Assembly: GCF_009695745.1 (NCBI RefSeq) | Contig: NZ_VUNH01000003.1 | Span: forward strand, 1-64,000 | Length of the DNA stretch: 64,000 nucleotides | DNA from: Pyramidobacter porci | GTDB taxonomy: Bacteria; Synergistota; Synergistia; Synergistales; Dethiosulfovibrionaceae | Direction: 5' to 3' | Shown: piece after piece, positions 1-8,672 of the stretch | How positions within the stretch are numbered: position 1 is the stretch's first letter | How the letters are laid out: the number at the start of each line of letters is the position of its first letter | Notes under the pieces: model-generated | Databases searched by the model: none | Told to the model about the DNA's origin: nothing | The model's input: the letters and a program-made list of their open reading frames with translations, nothing else | Translations under genes and position numbers: made by a program

Positions 1-113
1 CTGGTGATAAAAGCGGAGGGGGTCCACCCGGTCCCATGCCGAACCCGGCAGTTAAGCCCTCACGCGCCGATGGTACTGCGATTCGCTTCGCGGGAGAGTA
101 GGTCGTCGCCCGT
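1..113 (+). rRNA. rrf: 5S ribosomal RNA
   Basis: The stretch contains the conserved 5S core (CGGTCCCATGCCGAACCCGG, then AGTTAAGCCCT and GGGAGAGTAGG). The first bases (CTGGTGA) can pair with TCGCCCG near position 113, forming helix I with one mismatch, so the gene is complete or lacks only a few 5' bases. The rest of the rRNA operon would lie to the left of the window. Confidence 0.93.
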
Positions 114-199
114 GTCTCTGTTTTTTTTTCTTCCTTTCTTCTCTTTTTCTCTCCCTTTCTTCTCCTTTCTTCGCTCAAAAATCTTCGCTCGAAAAATCA

Positions 200-243
200 C
201 CGGCCTGCAGCGGAATTTTCTTCCCCCCTGGCCGGATTTTTTT
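200..243 (+). terminator. Probable terminator of the rRNA operon
   Basis: CCGGCC at 200-205 pairs with GGCCGG at 230-235 and is followed by a run of seven T. The loop is long (24 nt), so this is weaker than the other hairpins in the window. Its position behind the 5S gene supports the call. A pyrimidine-rich tract (117-175) precedes it. Confidence 0.5.
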
Positions 244-650
244 GTTCCTTGGCATAAATTCGCTAAGCCCACTCGGTCTTCAGGGCTTCACAAATGAAAA
301 TTTTCTGGTACAAACCTTCTCTTGATAAAACCAAATCTGAACGGTTGAAGAGGGAGAAAACAATAGTTCTTTATTAAGAAGTTATTGATAAATATGAAAA
401 ACAATGCTATCCTTTATTTAATGAAAGTCTCCGATTGAAAAAGGAGTTTGAAATGAACGGTTTTGAGAAATTGGTTGCACTTTTTTTAACTCTTTTAAAG
501 CCGCCTTTTGATTTTGGTGTTACGGAGCTTTCTCAGGTGATGTGGAGAGGGTGTAACGTATTATTGTTTCCATTGGAACGAGGCAATTGGCGCTCCCTTA
601 AAATTATGGTGGGGTTAAGGTGAAAAGCGCTAAAAGAAACTAGATTTCTC
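244..650. other. AT-rich intergenic region with no convincing gene
   Basis: This stretch is visibly more AT-rich than its surroundings. The only open frame of any size is a 62-codon one at 435-623; it has a plausible purine-rich stretch upstream but no recognisable product. I see no RNA gene here. It may be a decayed gene. Confidence 0.5.
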
Positions 651-673
651 ATCTATTCTTTTGGCGGAGCAGT

Positions 674-682
674 TGCTATAAT
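674..682 (+). promoter_or_regulatory. Extended -10 promoter for the ABC importer operon
   Basis: TGCTATAAT at 674-682 is an extended -10 element (TGn plus a perfect TATAAT). No good -35 box lies 16-18 bp upstream, as is usual for extended -10 promoters. It is about 54 bp before the start of the lipoprotein gene. Confidence 0.5.
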
Positions 683-735
683 ATGTCTATCGGCAGCTCT
701 AAGGTTTCTAAGCTTTGATGGGAGGAAAAAGTGCG

Positions 736-2079
736 ATGAAAAAGTCTTTATGTCTGGTTTTATCGGCAGTGATGATTCTTTCCGCGGCCGCTTGCGGCGG
801 CGCCAAGACTTCGGGGAAGAGTTCGGCCGTGCAGAGTATCGTTAAGCAGGCCGAGGGAATGTCCATGGAGGAACTGGCCAAGAAAGCCATTGAGGAGTCA
901 AATGGCAAGATGTTCTACGGCGTCGGCAACTCTAGCCGCGGCAAGAGCGCGTTGCCTCTGTTCATCAAGTATCTCCAGTCCGTCAATCCCGAGTACAAAT
1001 TGGATTTTGAGTGGCAGCAGCCCAAGAACAACAAGATTTTCGATCAGCTGACGGCCGATTCTCTGAAGAGCAGCGGTACCTTTGCCATGACGCTGATTCA
1101 GGATGGCAATCAGATCGAGAGCAAGATGGTGCGGACGGGAATCCTCGACACCTTTATTCCCAAGGAATGGGCGGAAGCCAACGGTCTTGCAGCCGACGCG
1201 TATCCTGCCTACCTGCCTCTGCAGACGCTGAACAAGGTCTTTATGTACAACTGCGTTGACAAAAACAAGGTCTACGATAATTGCTGGGACTTCGTCGCCA
1301 AGGATGAGCATGGTCTCTACATGGATATCGACTCCGAGATCGTGGGCAAGAACTTCCTGTACATGCTGACCCGCGAGGACTATGCCACGATTTTGAAGGA
1401 TGCCTTCGAAGCGCTGAGCGCCGACGAGCGGGCGTACTTCATGCCCACCGTCAACGCGATGGCTTCCGAAGCTGCCGATCTGGGGCTGGGTGAGAATGGT
1501 AAATACGCTCTGGCATGGATCAAACTCTGGGTGGAAAGCTACAACGCCCAAACCGACGACGGTCCCATCTGCAATATCCTGGTGGATTCGTCCGCGGTGA
1601 ATAAGTTCGGCCTGCTGGTGTACTCCAAGATTCGTTCCGTCAAGGAGTCCGATGCCGTATCGAAGAACAACATCAAGATCGCGGCGTATCAGGACGGCTA
1701 CGCCGGCATGGGCGGCTACGGTTACTGCCATTACCTGTTTGTCACCGACAACAGCCCGCTGCCTTGGACGGCCTGCGCCTTCATCGCGTACATGACCTGC
1801 ACGACCGACGGATTCTCCGCATGGGGCAAGGATATGGGCGGTTATTCCGCAAATCCCGTGGTCCTGGCCAAGAATGAGGCCATCTACAACCATAAAAACG
1901 GCGGCGCCGCTACCAAGGATGATCCCACGGAGTATCCGGCGAAGAACGACCGCGGCTACGAGTGGTGGACCAATGACGGCAAGCTGGTCATCGAAGATCC
2001 CGAGTACTGCGCGAGCGTCGCTTTCACCGTGGGCAGTTGGATTGAAACGCTGACCAAATACTCTTCCGGCGCAAAATAA
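736..2079 (+). CDS. ABC importer substrate-binding lipoprotein
   Basis: 447 aa extracytoplasmic solute-binding protein, first gene of an importer operon with the permease (2187) and ATPase (4016). It starts MKKSLCLVLSAVMILSAAAC, a lipoprotein signal peptide with Cys20 as the likely lipidated residue. The ATG at 736 is chosen over upstream TTG/ATG codons because GGGAGGA lies at 720-726. The general fold is that of the iron/polyamine/phosphonate-type binding proteins that go with single-chain double permeases. The substrate cannot be read from sequence. The co-directional beta-phosphoglucomutase gene hints at a sugar, but this is only context. Confidence 0.82.
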   Translation: MKKSLCLVLSAVMILSAAACGGAKTSGKSSAVQSIVKQAEGMSMEELAKKAIEESNGKMFYGVGNSSRGKSALPLFIKYLQSVNPEYKLDFEWQQPKNNKIFDQLTADSLKSSGTFAMTLIQDGNQIESKMVRTGILDTFIPKEWAEANGLAADAYPAYLPLQTLNKVFMYNCVDKNKVYDNCWDFVAKDEHGLYMDIDSEIVGKNFLYMLTREDYATILKDAFEALSADERAYFMPTVNAMASEAADLGLGENGKYALAWIKLWVESYNAQTDDGPICNILVDSSAVNKFGLLVYSKIRSVKESDAVSKNNIKIAAYQDGYAGMGGYGYCHYLFVTDNSPLPWTACAFIAYMTCTTDGFSAWGKDMGGYSANPVVLAKNEAIYNHKNGGAATKDDPTEYPAKNDRGYEWWTNDGKLVIEDPEYCASVAFTVGSWIETLTKYSSGAK

Positions 2080-2186
2080 GATGAGTTCCGGCAGTTCAGG
2101 CCGGCGCGCATAAGCGACGTTCCAAATGCGTCCCCCGAGTGATTCGATGCGCTCCGGGGACGCTGTTTTTTAGGGAGGAGTCCGCC

Positions 2187-4010
2187 ATGAGCAGTTCCTT
2201 TGGCATCTCAAGAAAGACGGTTCTGCGAAACAATCTCAAAACCTTTTTTTCGAAGCCCTACAATGTCATTCTGGTACTCTTGGGTATCGTGCTGACGTTT
2301 TCTACCGTGGCGCCGATCGTTGCCATCGTGGAGGACACCTTTAAGATTCATCCCGGCACCATAGACGCCTACCTGAGCAAACAGGCGAGCGGCTACAGCG
2401 CTGTCAACTACATCGATCTGTTTACCAGCCGACTGGCGAAGAACAATCTTTGGATTCCGCTTCTTAACACGGTCAAGCTGGCCGTTGGCACTTGTTTTGT
2501 GTCCATCTTCTACGGCGGAGTTTTTGCTTTCCTGCTGACGCGGACCGATTTGGCCTGGAAAAAATATCTCAGCTCTGTCTTTATCTTCCCTTACATCATG
2601 CCTCAGTGGACGTTGGCCGTGGTGTGGCAGAATTTATTCAATTCCAACGCCGTCACCGGCACGTCGAACGGGCTTCTCGCCTCGCTGTTCGGTATCCGGA
2701 TGCCGATCTGGTGGTGTCAGGGGCTTTTCCCGAGCGTCATGGTGCTGGGGCTGCACTATGCGGCGTTCGCCTGTATCCTGATTGGCGCCATTTTCCGCAA
2801 CATGGACGCGAATCTGGAGGAGGCTGCCACGATCCTTGACACTCCGCGCTGCAAGACAATGCTGCGCATTACGCTGCCGATGGTGAAGCCGGCGATTCTG
2901 TCCACCGTTTTGCTGGTATTCGGAAGCGCGATGGGTTCCTATCCCGTGCCTCATTATTTGAAATTTACCACCCTGTCTACCAAGTATGTCTCGATGAACT
3001 CCAAATATACCGGCGAGGCAAGCATTCTTGCCATCATTATGATGGTGTTCGGCGTGGCGATCATGCTGCTCAACGAGGTATCTCTGCGCAGCCGCAAGAG
3101 TTACACCACAGTCACCGGAAAATCCGGTCAGATTTCCAAGCTCAGCCTTGGCCGCGGGGGCAAGTATGCCATTGCTCTGTTTCTGGTCGTCCTGACGTTT
3201 TTCACCAGCGTGTTCCCGATCATTTCCTTCGCCTTTGAGACGTTTCTGCCCAACCCCGGCGATTATTCCTTCCTCTACACCGGCAATATCGCCAATCTGA
3301 CCACGAAGTGGTGGACGATCAGCGAAAATGTCACCGAAAGCGGCATGTACGGCCAAAAGGGCATGCTCTACAACGCGACTATTTGGCGCGCCTTTGGCGG
3401 CACTCTGTGGGTTTCCGTGTGCTGCGCGCTGATTGCCGGAACTGTCGGCACCATGATCGGCTATGCCGTCTCCAAAAACCGCAGGAACCGTTTCGCCAAT
3501 TATGTCAATTCCGTGGCGTTCCTGCCGTATCTTATGCCGTCCATTGCCGTGGGAGTGGCCTATTTCGTTCTGTTCTCCACGGACCGGATCAATCTGTTCA
3601 ATACCTACACGGTGCTTATTGTCGTGGGCACGGTCAAGTACATTCCTTTTGCCAGCCGTTCCGCTCTGAATTCGATGCTGCAGCTTTCCGGCGAGATCGA
3701 GGAGGCCGCCGTCATTCAGAACGTTCCCTGGCTCAAGCGCATGACGAAGATCATCATCCCCATTCAAAAGTCGTCCATCATCAGCGGCTATCTGCTGCCG
3801 TTCATGACCTGCCTGCGCGAGCTGTCGCTGTTCATGCTGCTGTGCACACAGGGATTCATCCTCTCGACCACGCTGGATTACTTTGACGAGATGGGGCTGT
3901 ACGCTTTTTCCAGCGGCATCAATCTCATTCTGATCATCACCATCCTGGTCTGCAACACGCTTGTCAACAAGATCACGGGAGCGAGCCTGGATAAAGGAAT
4001 CGGAGGATAA
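2187..4010 (+). CDS. ABC importer permease, two fused membrane domains
   Basis: 607 aa inner-membrane permease with two MetI-type (BPD_transp_1) domains in one chain, as in FbpB/ThiP-like transporters. EAA loops that contact the ATPase are visible in each half: EEAATILDTPRCKTM about residues 210-225 and EEAAVIQNVPWLKRM near 510-525. About 12 hydrophobic segments are present. The start is the ATG at 2187 behind GGGAGGA (2173-2179); an upstream in-frame GTG at 2139 has no ribosome site. The gene lies 107 bp after the binding protein and 5 bp before the ATPase, so it is clearly co-transcribed. Confidence 0.9.
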   Translation: MSSSFGISRKTVLRNNLKTFFSKPYNVILVLLGIVLTFSTVAPIVAIVEDTFKIHPGTIDAYLSKQASGYSAVNYIDLFTSRLAKNNLWIPLLNTVKLAVGTCFVSIFYGGVFAFLLTRTDLAWKKYLSSVFIFPYIMPQWTLAVVWQNLFNSNAVTGTSNGLLASLFGIRMPIWWCQGLFPSVMVLGLHYAAFACILIGAIFRNMDANLEEAATILDTPRCKTMLRITLPMVKPAILSTVLLVFGSAMGSYPVPHYLKFTTLSTKYVSMNSKYTGEASILAIIMMVFGVAIMLLNEVSLRSRKSYTTVTGKSGQISKLSLGRGGKYAIALFLVVLTFFTSVFPIISFAFETFLPNPGDYSFLYTGNIANLTTKWWTISENVTESGMYGQKGMLYNATIWRAFGGTLWVSVCCALIAGTVGTMIGYAVSKNRRNRFANYVNSVAFLPYLMPSIAVGVAYFVLFSTDRINLFNTYTVLIVVGTVKYIPFASRSALNSMLQLSGEIEEAAVIQNVPWLKRMTKIIIPIQKSSIISGYLLPFMTCLRELSLFMLLCTQGFILSTTLDYFDEMGLYAFSSGINLILIITILVCNTLVNKITGASLDKGIGG

Positions 4011-4015
4011 AAGCC

Positions 4016-5650
4016 ATGCCTGAAATCAAATTGGAACATATCACAAAGCGCTGGGGCAAATTCTATGCGGTGGAAGATCTGAGCTTTACCATTCAAGACA
4101 ACGCCTTCGTGACCATGCTCGGCCCTTCCGGCTGCGGCAAAACCACCGTCTTGCGCATGATCGCGGGCTTGGAAACGCCGACCGTCGGACGGATCACCAT
4201 CGGCGATCGGGTCGTTTTTGATTCCTCGCTGGGCATCAACGTGCCCCCCAACAAGCGCAAAGTCGGTTTCCTGTTTCAGAACTACGCGCTCTGGCCCAAC
4301 ATGACGGTGTATCAGAATATCTCCTTCGGTCTGACGAACATCAAAGAGACTTTGCCGGAAATCGATTTCGAGGCGAAAAATGCCGCCCGTCTGGCCGAGC
4401 TGCTGGAGAATGCCGAAGATGTGCGCAAGGTCTTGGGCGAATGTGTCACGAAAGAGGGGGGGCTGGATGAAAAGAGGGCCACGCTCAAGCTCATCGACGC
4501 CTATACGATTTCGCAGTACACTGCCAAGAAGCTTTTCAGCTATCATTTGGAAAAAGAAGCTGATATGGGAGCAGAAGTTGCCTCGCTGCGCCGCAAAGTC
4601 GAGAATGCCAAACATTCCGCACAGGCTGCCGGCGCGGAGCTGGACGCCGAATTCCGCGTTGTCAGAGACGGCGCCGTGACGAAAAGAGTGCGTCGGCTGA
4701 CTCAGGAGGAAATTGACCTGACCGTGCGACGCGTCAGCCGCATTGTCAAAATCGGCATGTTCATGGACCGTTACCCCGCCGAGCTGTCCGGCGGCCAGCA
4801 GCAGCGCGTGGCCATTGCCCGCACCCTTGCGCCGGAGCCGGATGTGCTGTTGATGGATGAGCCGCTGTCGAATCTGGACGCCAAATTGCGTCTGGAGATG
4901 CGTTACGAGCTGCAGCGCCTGCATCTGGAGACCGGATCTACCTTTGTTTACGTTACTCACGACCAGATGGAGGCCATGACGCTGGCCACGCAGATCTGCC
5001 TGATGTCCAACGGCGTCCTGCAGCAGTACGATGCGCCGCTGACAGTCTATCATCATCCGAAAAATCTCTTTGTCGCGGACTTTGTGGGCAATCCGCCCAT
5101 TAACTTTGTCGAAGCTAAGGCCAAGCAGCAGCCTGACGGCTCCGTCGCCCTGACCGCACTCGGAGGCCGCCGCGCCGAGTTTGTGCCGATGAGTCCTGTG
5201 GATCTGGCCGCGTGGGCGGCTCAGCGCGATCGCCGCGCCGCCGAAGCCGCCGAGGAACGCAGCCAGAGGGCGCGGGAGAGCGGCGCTGTGGAAAAGTCGA
5301 ACAAAGACGAGAGATTTCTCTATCATATTGACCGCGCCAGCGGTGAAGACGATTCTCCGACCGATCTGTCCGCGCTGACCGACGAGGACGTGATTATTGC
5401 TGTCCGGCCCGAGTTTCTGGAATTGGCGGAAAGCGGAGCGCTGGAGGGCCGCATTTACGGAGTCATGCCCACCGGCATGGAGTCCACCATTAAGGTGCGC
5501 GTCGACGACTTCCTGCTGACCGGCGTGATCTTCGGCAGCGGCGTGATCTCGATCGGCGCACGCACTTCGGTTCGCTTCAAGGGCAGCAATATTCTGCTTT
5601 TTGACCGTCAATCCGGCGAGTACATCTGCGAAGGCAGCCTGCACTTTTAA
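4016..5650 (+). CDS. ABC importer ATPase with large insertion in the helical domain
   Basis: 544 aa ATP-binding subunit of the importer. Walker [10 protein letters not shown] is at 36-44, Q-loop Gln88, signature [13 protein letters not shown] at 257-269, Walker B VLLMDEP at 277-283, switch His315. In ordinary MalK/PotA-type ATPases Q-loop and signature are about 50 residues apart; here they are 169 apart, because a charged helical segment of about 115 residues (110-235) is inserted. The C-terminal TOBE-like region is also split by a charged stretch (395-455). All catalytic motifs are intact, so the protein should be active. The ribosome site GGAGG is at 4002-4006. Confidence 0.9.
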   Translation: MPEIKLEHITKRWGKFYAVEDLSFTIQDNAFVTMLGPSGCGKTTVLRMIAGLETPTVGRITIGDRVVFDSSLGINVPPNKRKVGFLFQNYALWPNMTVYQNISFGLTNIKETLPEIDFEAKNAARLAELLENAEDVRKVLGECVTKEGGLDEKRATLKLIDAYTISQYTAKKLFSYHLEKEADMGAEVASLRRKVENAKHSAQAAGAELDAEFRVVRDGAVTKRVRRLTQEEIDLTVRRVSRIVKIGMFMDRYPAELSGGQQQRVAIARTLAPEPDVLLMDEPLSNLDAKLRLEMRYELQRLHLETGSTFVYVTHDQMEAMTLATQICLMSNGVLQQYDAPLTVYHHPKNLFVADFVGNPPINFVEAKAKQQPDGSVALTALGGRRAEFVPMSPVDLAAWAAQRDRRAAEAAEERSQRARESGAVEKSNKDERFLYHIDRASGEDDSPTDLSALTDEDVIIAVRPEFLELAESGALEGRIYGVMPTGMESTIKVRVDDFLLTGVIFGSGVISIGARTSVRFKGSNILLFDRQSGEYICEGSLHF

Positions 5651-5698
5651 TCTGCGGCGTGTGTTGGACCCGGACAGTCTGGAAGATGGAGGAGACAT

Positions 5699-6409
5699 TT
5701 GCTGCAAGCGGTTATTTTTGATTTGGACGGCGTGCTCTGTTCCACGGACGAATATCACTTCAGGGCGTGGTCGCGGCTGGCGTATGAGCTGCATCTGCCC
5801 TTTGACCGTGAGAAAAACCGCCGTCTGCGGGGCATCGGCCGCATGGACGCGCTGGATATCCTTCTGGAAGACAGCGGCGTCGCCTATACGGCGGAGCAAA
5901 AATCAGTCCTTGCCAGGCGCAAGAACGACTATTACGTGGAACAGCTGCACCGGCTCACGCCGGACGATGTCTTTCCCGGCGTGACGGAAACGCTGCAGGC
6001 GCTCAGAGAGCAAAGCGTAAAAATTGCCGTCGGGTCTTCCTCGAAGAACGCCAAAATCGTTTTGGACCGCTTGCAGCTCACGCCGTTTTTTGACGCGGTT
6101 GCTGACGGAGCGGATAACGTTCGTTCCAAGCCGATGCCGGACGTCTTTTTATGCGCGGCGCGAAAGCTCGGCGTCACCCCTGCGCTCTGTGCCGTGCTGG
6201 AAGATGCCGCAGCCGGCATCGAAGCCGCCAATCGCGCCGGAATGTTTGCCGTTGCCTACGGCCCCGATGCCGCAGCGCACCCCATGGCCAACGCGGCCGT
6301 CACAGAACATCGGCAGATCGTGGACCTGATTGAGACGTGGGGAGAGCTGCCGGAAGGGAAGAAGTCACAGAGAGATGAAGCTACTGCTCGTGCGGTACGG
6401 AGACTCTGA
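5699..6409 (+). CDS. pgmB: Beta-phosphoglucomutase (HAD superfamily)
   Basis: 236 aa. It interconverts beta-glucose-1-phosphate and glucose-6-phosphate, the step after phosphorolysis of maltose- or trehalose-type sugars. The nucleophile motif FDLDGVL is at 7-13 (Asp9 nucleophile, Asp11 acid/base), followed by the family-specific RLRGIGRMDAL; SSSKN and the acidic LEDAAAGIEAA motif complete the HAD core. The start is TTG, supported by GGAGGA at 5689-5694. The last 15 or so residues go past the usual end of the family and run up to a degraded gene, so the original stop may have been lost. No sugar phosphorylase is present in the window. Confidence 0.88.
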   Translation: MLQAVIFDLDGVLCSTDEYHFRAWSRLAYELHLPFDREKNRRLRGIGRMDALDILLEDSGVAYTAEQKSVLARRKNDYYVEQLHRLTPDDVFPGVTETLQALREQSVKIAVGSSSKNAKIVLDRLQLTPFFDAVADGADNVRSKPMPDVFLCAARKLGVTPALCAVLEDAAAGIEAANRAGMFAVAYGPDAAAHPMANAAVTEHRQIVDLIETWGELPEGKKSQRDEATARAVRRL

Positions 6410-6652
6410 TTATTCTGCCGATTCGCTGATGCCGCAGGGCTGGTAAGAGGCAGAGCTTTTAGGCCAGCGGCTGCGCAAGCTGACCGGAAAAAATTTTTGA
6501 TAAACGGGCAGGCAGGCCGAAGCGAAGTTTCTCGCTTCTTCGGAAAGCGGGAAAGGGATCCGAGAAAGCAGCGAAACATTCTGGTGCGCCAGTTTTTGTT
6601 CCCATTGGCGGCCGATACTGTAATGCGTTCCCGAGAATATTTCATGGTTCAT
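6410..6652 (-). pseudogene. Remnant of a C45-type autoproteolytic acyltransferase/hydrolase
   Basis: About 80 codons read MNHEIFSGTHYSIGRQW and then FASACLPVYQKFFP. This resembles the N-terminus of peptidase C45/acyl-CoA:6-APA acyltransferase-like proteins, which are normally over 300 aa with a catalytic Cys after about residue 100. That Cys region is missing: similarity fades after the FFP motif and the frame stops at the end of pgmB. The ribosome site AAGGAG and a promoter (6707-6735) are still intact, so the loss appears recent. The family call is from memory of the motif pattern. Confidence 0.45.
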
Positions 6653-6706
6653 GAGATTGCGCTCCTTATTTTCGTAATAAGGGGCTGCCGGCAACTCCTG
6701 AACAGA

Positions 6707-6735
6707 AGGATAGTGGAATAAAAATTTTATGTCAA
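6707..6735 (-). promoter_or_regulatory. Promoter of the truncated C45-like gene
   Basis: On the minus strand TTGACA (6730-6735) is separated by 17 bp from TATCCT (6707-6712). The -35 is perfect, the -10 matches 4 of 6. It points into the pseudogene. Confidence 0.5.
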
Positions 6736-6870
6736 TGCCTCTGCGGTTTTATAATTTGCACGCCGCACAAGCGATTCAGGAAACCGAACGAAATTGTTTG
6801 CGCGGCACTTGAGATTCTGCCGGCGGTATTGAATGCTTTACCCGAATCGGTTCTCCGCGGGACGCCGATT

Positions 6871-6996
6871 CTGGAGATGGCGGTGGCGGACGACGGGGAG
6901 CCGTATGTGGTGCCGCTGAACTACGACAATCATCTTCTGTATGCTCTTAGGGTGAAAGTTCAATGTGCTCAAGATGACGGACAAGACAAGGGCTAA
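6871..6996 (+). pseudogene. Remnant of a pyridoxamine-5'-phosphate-oxidase-fold protein
   Basis: One open stretch reads MAVADDGEPYVVPLNYDNHLLYAL and ends at TAA 6994. The segment DGEPYVVPLNY is typical of the flavin-binding split-barrel (PNPOx/nitroimidazole-resistance-like) family, normally about 150 aa. Only about 40 codons are recognisable, with no credible start, so it is read as a decayed fragment. The rest of 6997-7060 shows nothing I recognise. Confidence 0.35.
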
Positions 6997-7063
6997 CCCA
7001 ACCTGGACAATCCGAATGCGCCGCTGTGGAACGCGGGGTAATCCAGGGGATAAGCGCGAATAC

Positions 7064-7112
7064 AAAAAGAGTTCTTTCTGACGGCGTAAAACCGCCCGAA
7101 AGAACTCTTTTT
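7064..7112 (-). terminator. Terminator of the ylxM-rplS operon
   Basis: A 15-bp perfect stem AAAAAGAGTTCTTTC / GAAAGAACTCTTTTT (7064-7078 with 7098-7112) encloses a 19-nt loop. The A/T ends give a U-tract in either direction. It lies 33 bp after the rplS stop. Confidence 0.88.
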
Positions 7113-7145
7113 CCGTTGTTAAGCTCAATGCCGCTGCGAAGATGA

Positions 7146-7499
7146 TTAAGCGCGGCGCTCTTTGATGCGGGCGCTCTTGCCGCTGAGCTTGCGCAGATAG
7201 TACAGCTTGGCGCGGCGGACGCGGCCGAGGCGCTTGACTTCGATCTGGGCGACGCTGGGGCAGTGAAGGGGGAAAATCCTCTCCACGCCGACGCCGTTGC
7301 TGATCTTGCGGACGGTGAAGCTTTCGCCGATGCCGCCGTGCTTGCGGGCGATGACGATGCCTTCGAAGGCCTGAAGACGCTCGCGGGCGCCTTCCTTGAC
7401 CTTGACGGAAACGCGCACGGTATCGCCGGCGCGGAAGGCGGGGATCTCGCCCTCCGGCTTCATGTGTTTCTGCTCGACGAGTTTTACTCTGGGATCCAT
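7146..7499 (-). CDS. rplS: 50S ribosomal protein L19
   Basis: 117 aa, full family length. It contains the diagnostic segments [26 protein letters not shown] and IFPLHCPSV, plus the basic KLYYLR tail. L19 sits at the 30S-50S interface. It is the last gene of the operon, 30 bp after trmD, and is followed by the terminator at 7064-7112. The order rpsP-khpA-rimM-trmD-rplS is the classical bacterial one. Confidence 0.98.
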   Translation of the reverse strand: MDPRVKLVEQKHMKPEGEIPAFRAGDTVRVSVKVKEGARERLQAFEGIVIARKHGGIGESFTVRKISNGVGVERIFPLHCPSVAQIEVKRLGRVRRAKLYYLRKLSGKSARIKERRA

Positions 7500-7529
7500 A
7501 CTGCATTACCTCCCTGTTTGTCAGGTGTT

Positions 7530-8672
7530 TTATCTGGAACCGAAAAATCGGTCCAGCGTAGCGGAGATCAGAGCGGTGCGAGGCAGTTCTCCACCGGGAG
7601 TCTCCTGGGGCCGCATGGCGATGACGCGGCCCTGCGCCGGCACGGCGCCGAAAAGGATCAGCGCGGGACCGGACGCTTCGACCATTTGCCGTTTGGCTTC
7701 CATCCAGGGCAGGCCTGAAGGGGTTTCCGCGGCGATGACGAGAAGCGGGCCGTGTTTTTTTCTCGCGGCCCACTCCGCCATGCGGCTGACGGAGGGGACG
7801 CATTTGATTTCGGGAACTTCGGACAGTTGGCCGCGGAGAACGTCGAAGTCTTCGCGGTTTAGCGGCGCGGCGATCACTCGCGCGAGGCCGTAGGCTTTTG
7901 CGGTCTGGGCGATCTGCGCAAGTTCGGCGGCGAGTCCCGACGCGTTGGGATCGACTGAAAGGCCAAGGTACGCTTCGTCTTCCAGATAGTCCATCACGTT
8001 GGCGCGTCCGAGCAGGTCGGGACGACGCGAGAGCGTGCGGCTGGCCGCGGCGCGCCGGCGCCATTTTTCGATCTGGGCGTCGTCGCCCGACGTGAGTTCG
8101 GCGGGTACTTCCATGCCCTGCCAGACGGCGGGGCGGGTGAAGTGGGGCGTGTCGAGCATGCCGTTGTAGAACGAGTCGTCGGCGACGGAGAGCTCTTTGC
8201 CGACGACGCCGGGAACGAGGCGCGAGAGCGCGTCGATCAGCGTCATGGCGGGGATCTCGCCGCCGGTGAGAACGTAATCGCCGATGGAGTATTCCAGATC
8301 GACGTACTTCTCGACGAAGCGCTCGTCCAGCCCTTCGTAATGGCCGCAGAAGATGGCCAGATGCTCCTCGCGCGCAAGGGCCTCGACGAGGTCCTGTGTC
8401 AGCACGGCGCCGACGGGCGTAGGGAAGAGGACTTTCGTCCCTTCGCCGCGGACGAAATGCAGCGCCCGCTCCAGCACTTCGGGCATGAGGGTCATGCCGC
8501 CTTTGCCGCCGAAGCTGTAATCGTCGATCTGGCGGTAATTGCCCTGCGCAAAGTCGCGCAGGTTCACGACCTCCACGTCGATCAGCCCTTTTTCCACGGC
8601 GCGGCCGACGATGCTGGTGCGCGCGAAGCTGTCGAGAAAGTCGGGAAACGCGGTGACGACGGTGACTTTCAC
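7530..8672 (-). CDS. trmD: tRNA (guanine-37-N1)-methyltransferase fused to a second RNA-methyltransferase-like domain
   Basis: 380 aa, against 230-250 aa for ordinary TrmD. Residues 1 to about 225 are a complete TrmD with FPDF, HYEGLDERF, the knot motif SIGDYVLTGGE and LDTPHFTRP; it methylates N1 of G37 using SAM. From about residue 228 a second domain begins (LGLSVDPNASGL ... ALILFGAVPAQG). It resembles the SAM-dependent RNA methyltransferase domain (Pfam Methyltrn_RNA_4) that some bacteria encode next to trmD. The start is the GTG at 8672, which overlaps the rimM stop (GTGA); the GTG at 8681 has no separate support. Confidence 0.93.
   Translation of the reverse strand: MKVTVVTAFPDFLDSFARTSIVGRAVEKGLIDVEVVNLRDFAQGNYRQIDDYSFGGKGGMTLMPEVLERALHFVRGEGTKVLFPTPVGAVLTQDLVEALAREEHLAIFCGHYEGLDERFVEKYVDLEYSIGDYVLTGGEIPAMTLIDALSRLVPGVVGKELSVADDSFYNGMLDTPHFTRPAVWQGMEVPAELTSGDDAQIEKWRRRAAASRTLSRRPDLLGRANVMDYLEDEAYLGLSVDPNASGLAAELAQIAQTAKAYGLARVIAAPLNREDFDVLRGQLSEVPEIKCVPSVSRMAEWAARKKHGPLLVIAAETPSGLPWMEAKRQMVEASGPALILFGAVPAQGRVIAMRPQETPGGELPRTALISATLDRFFGSR

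Noticed and set aside
435-623. 62-codon ORF in the AT-rich gap after the 5S gene
   Set aside because: No recognisable product; too short to support as a gene by sequence alone.
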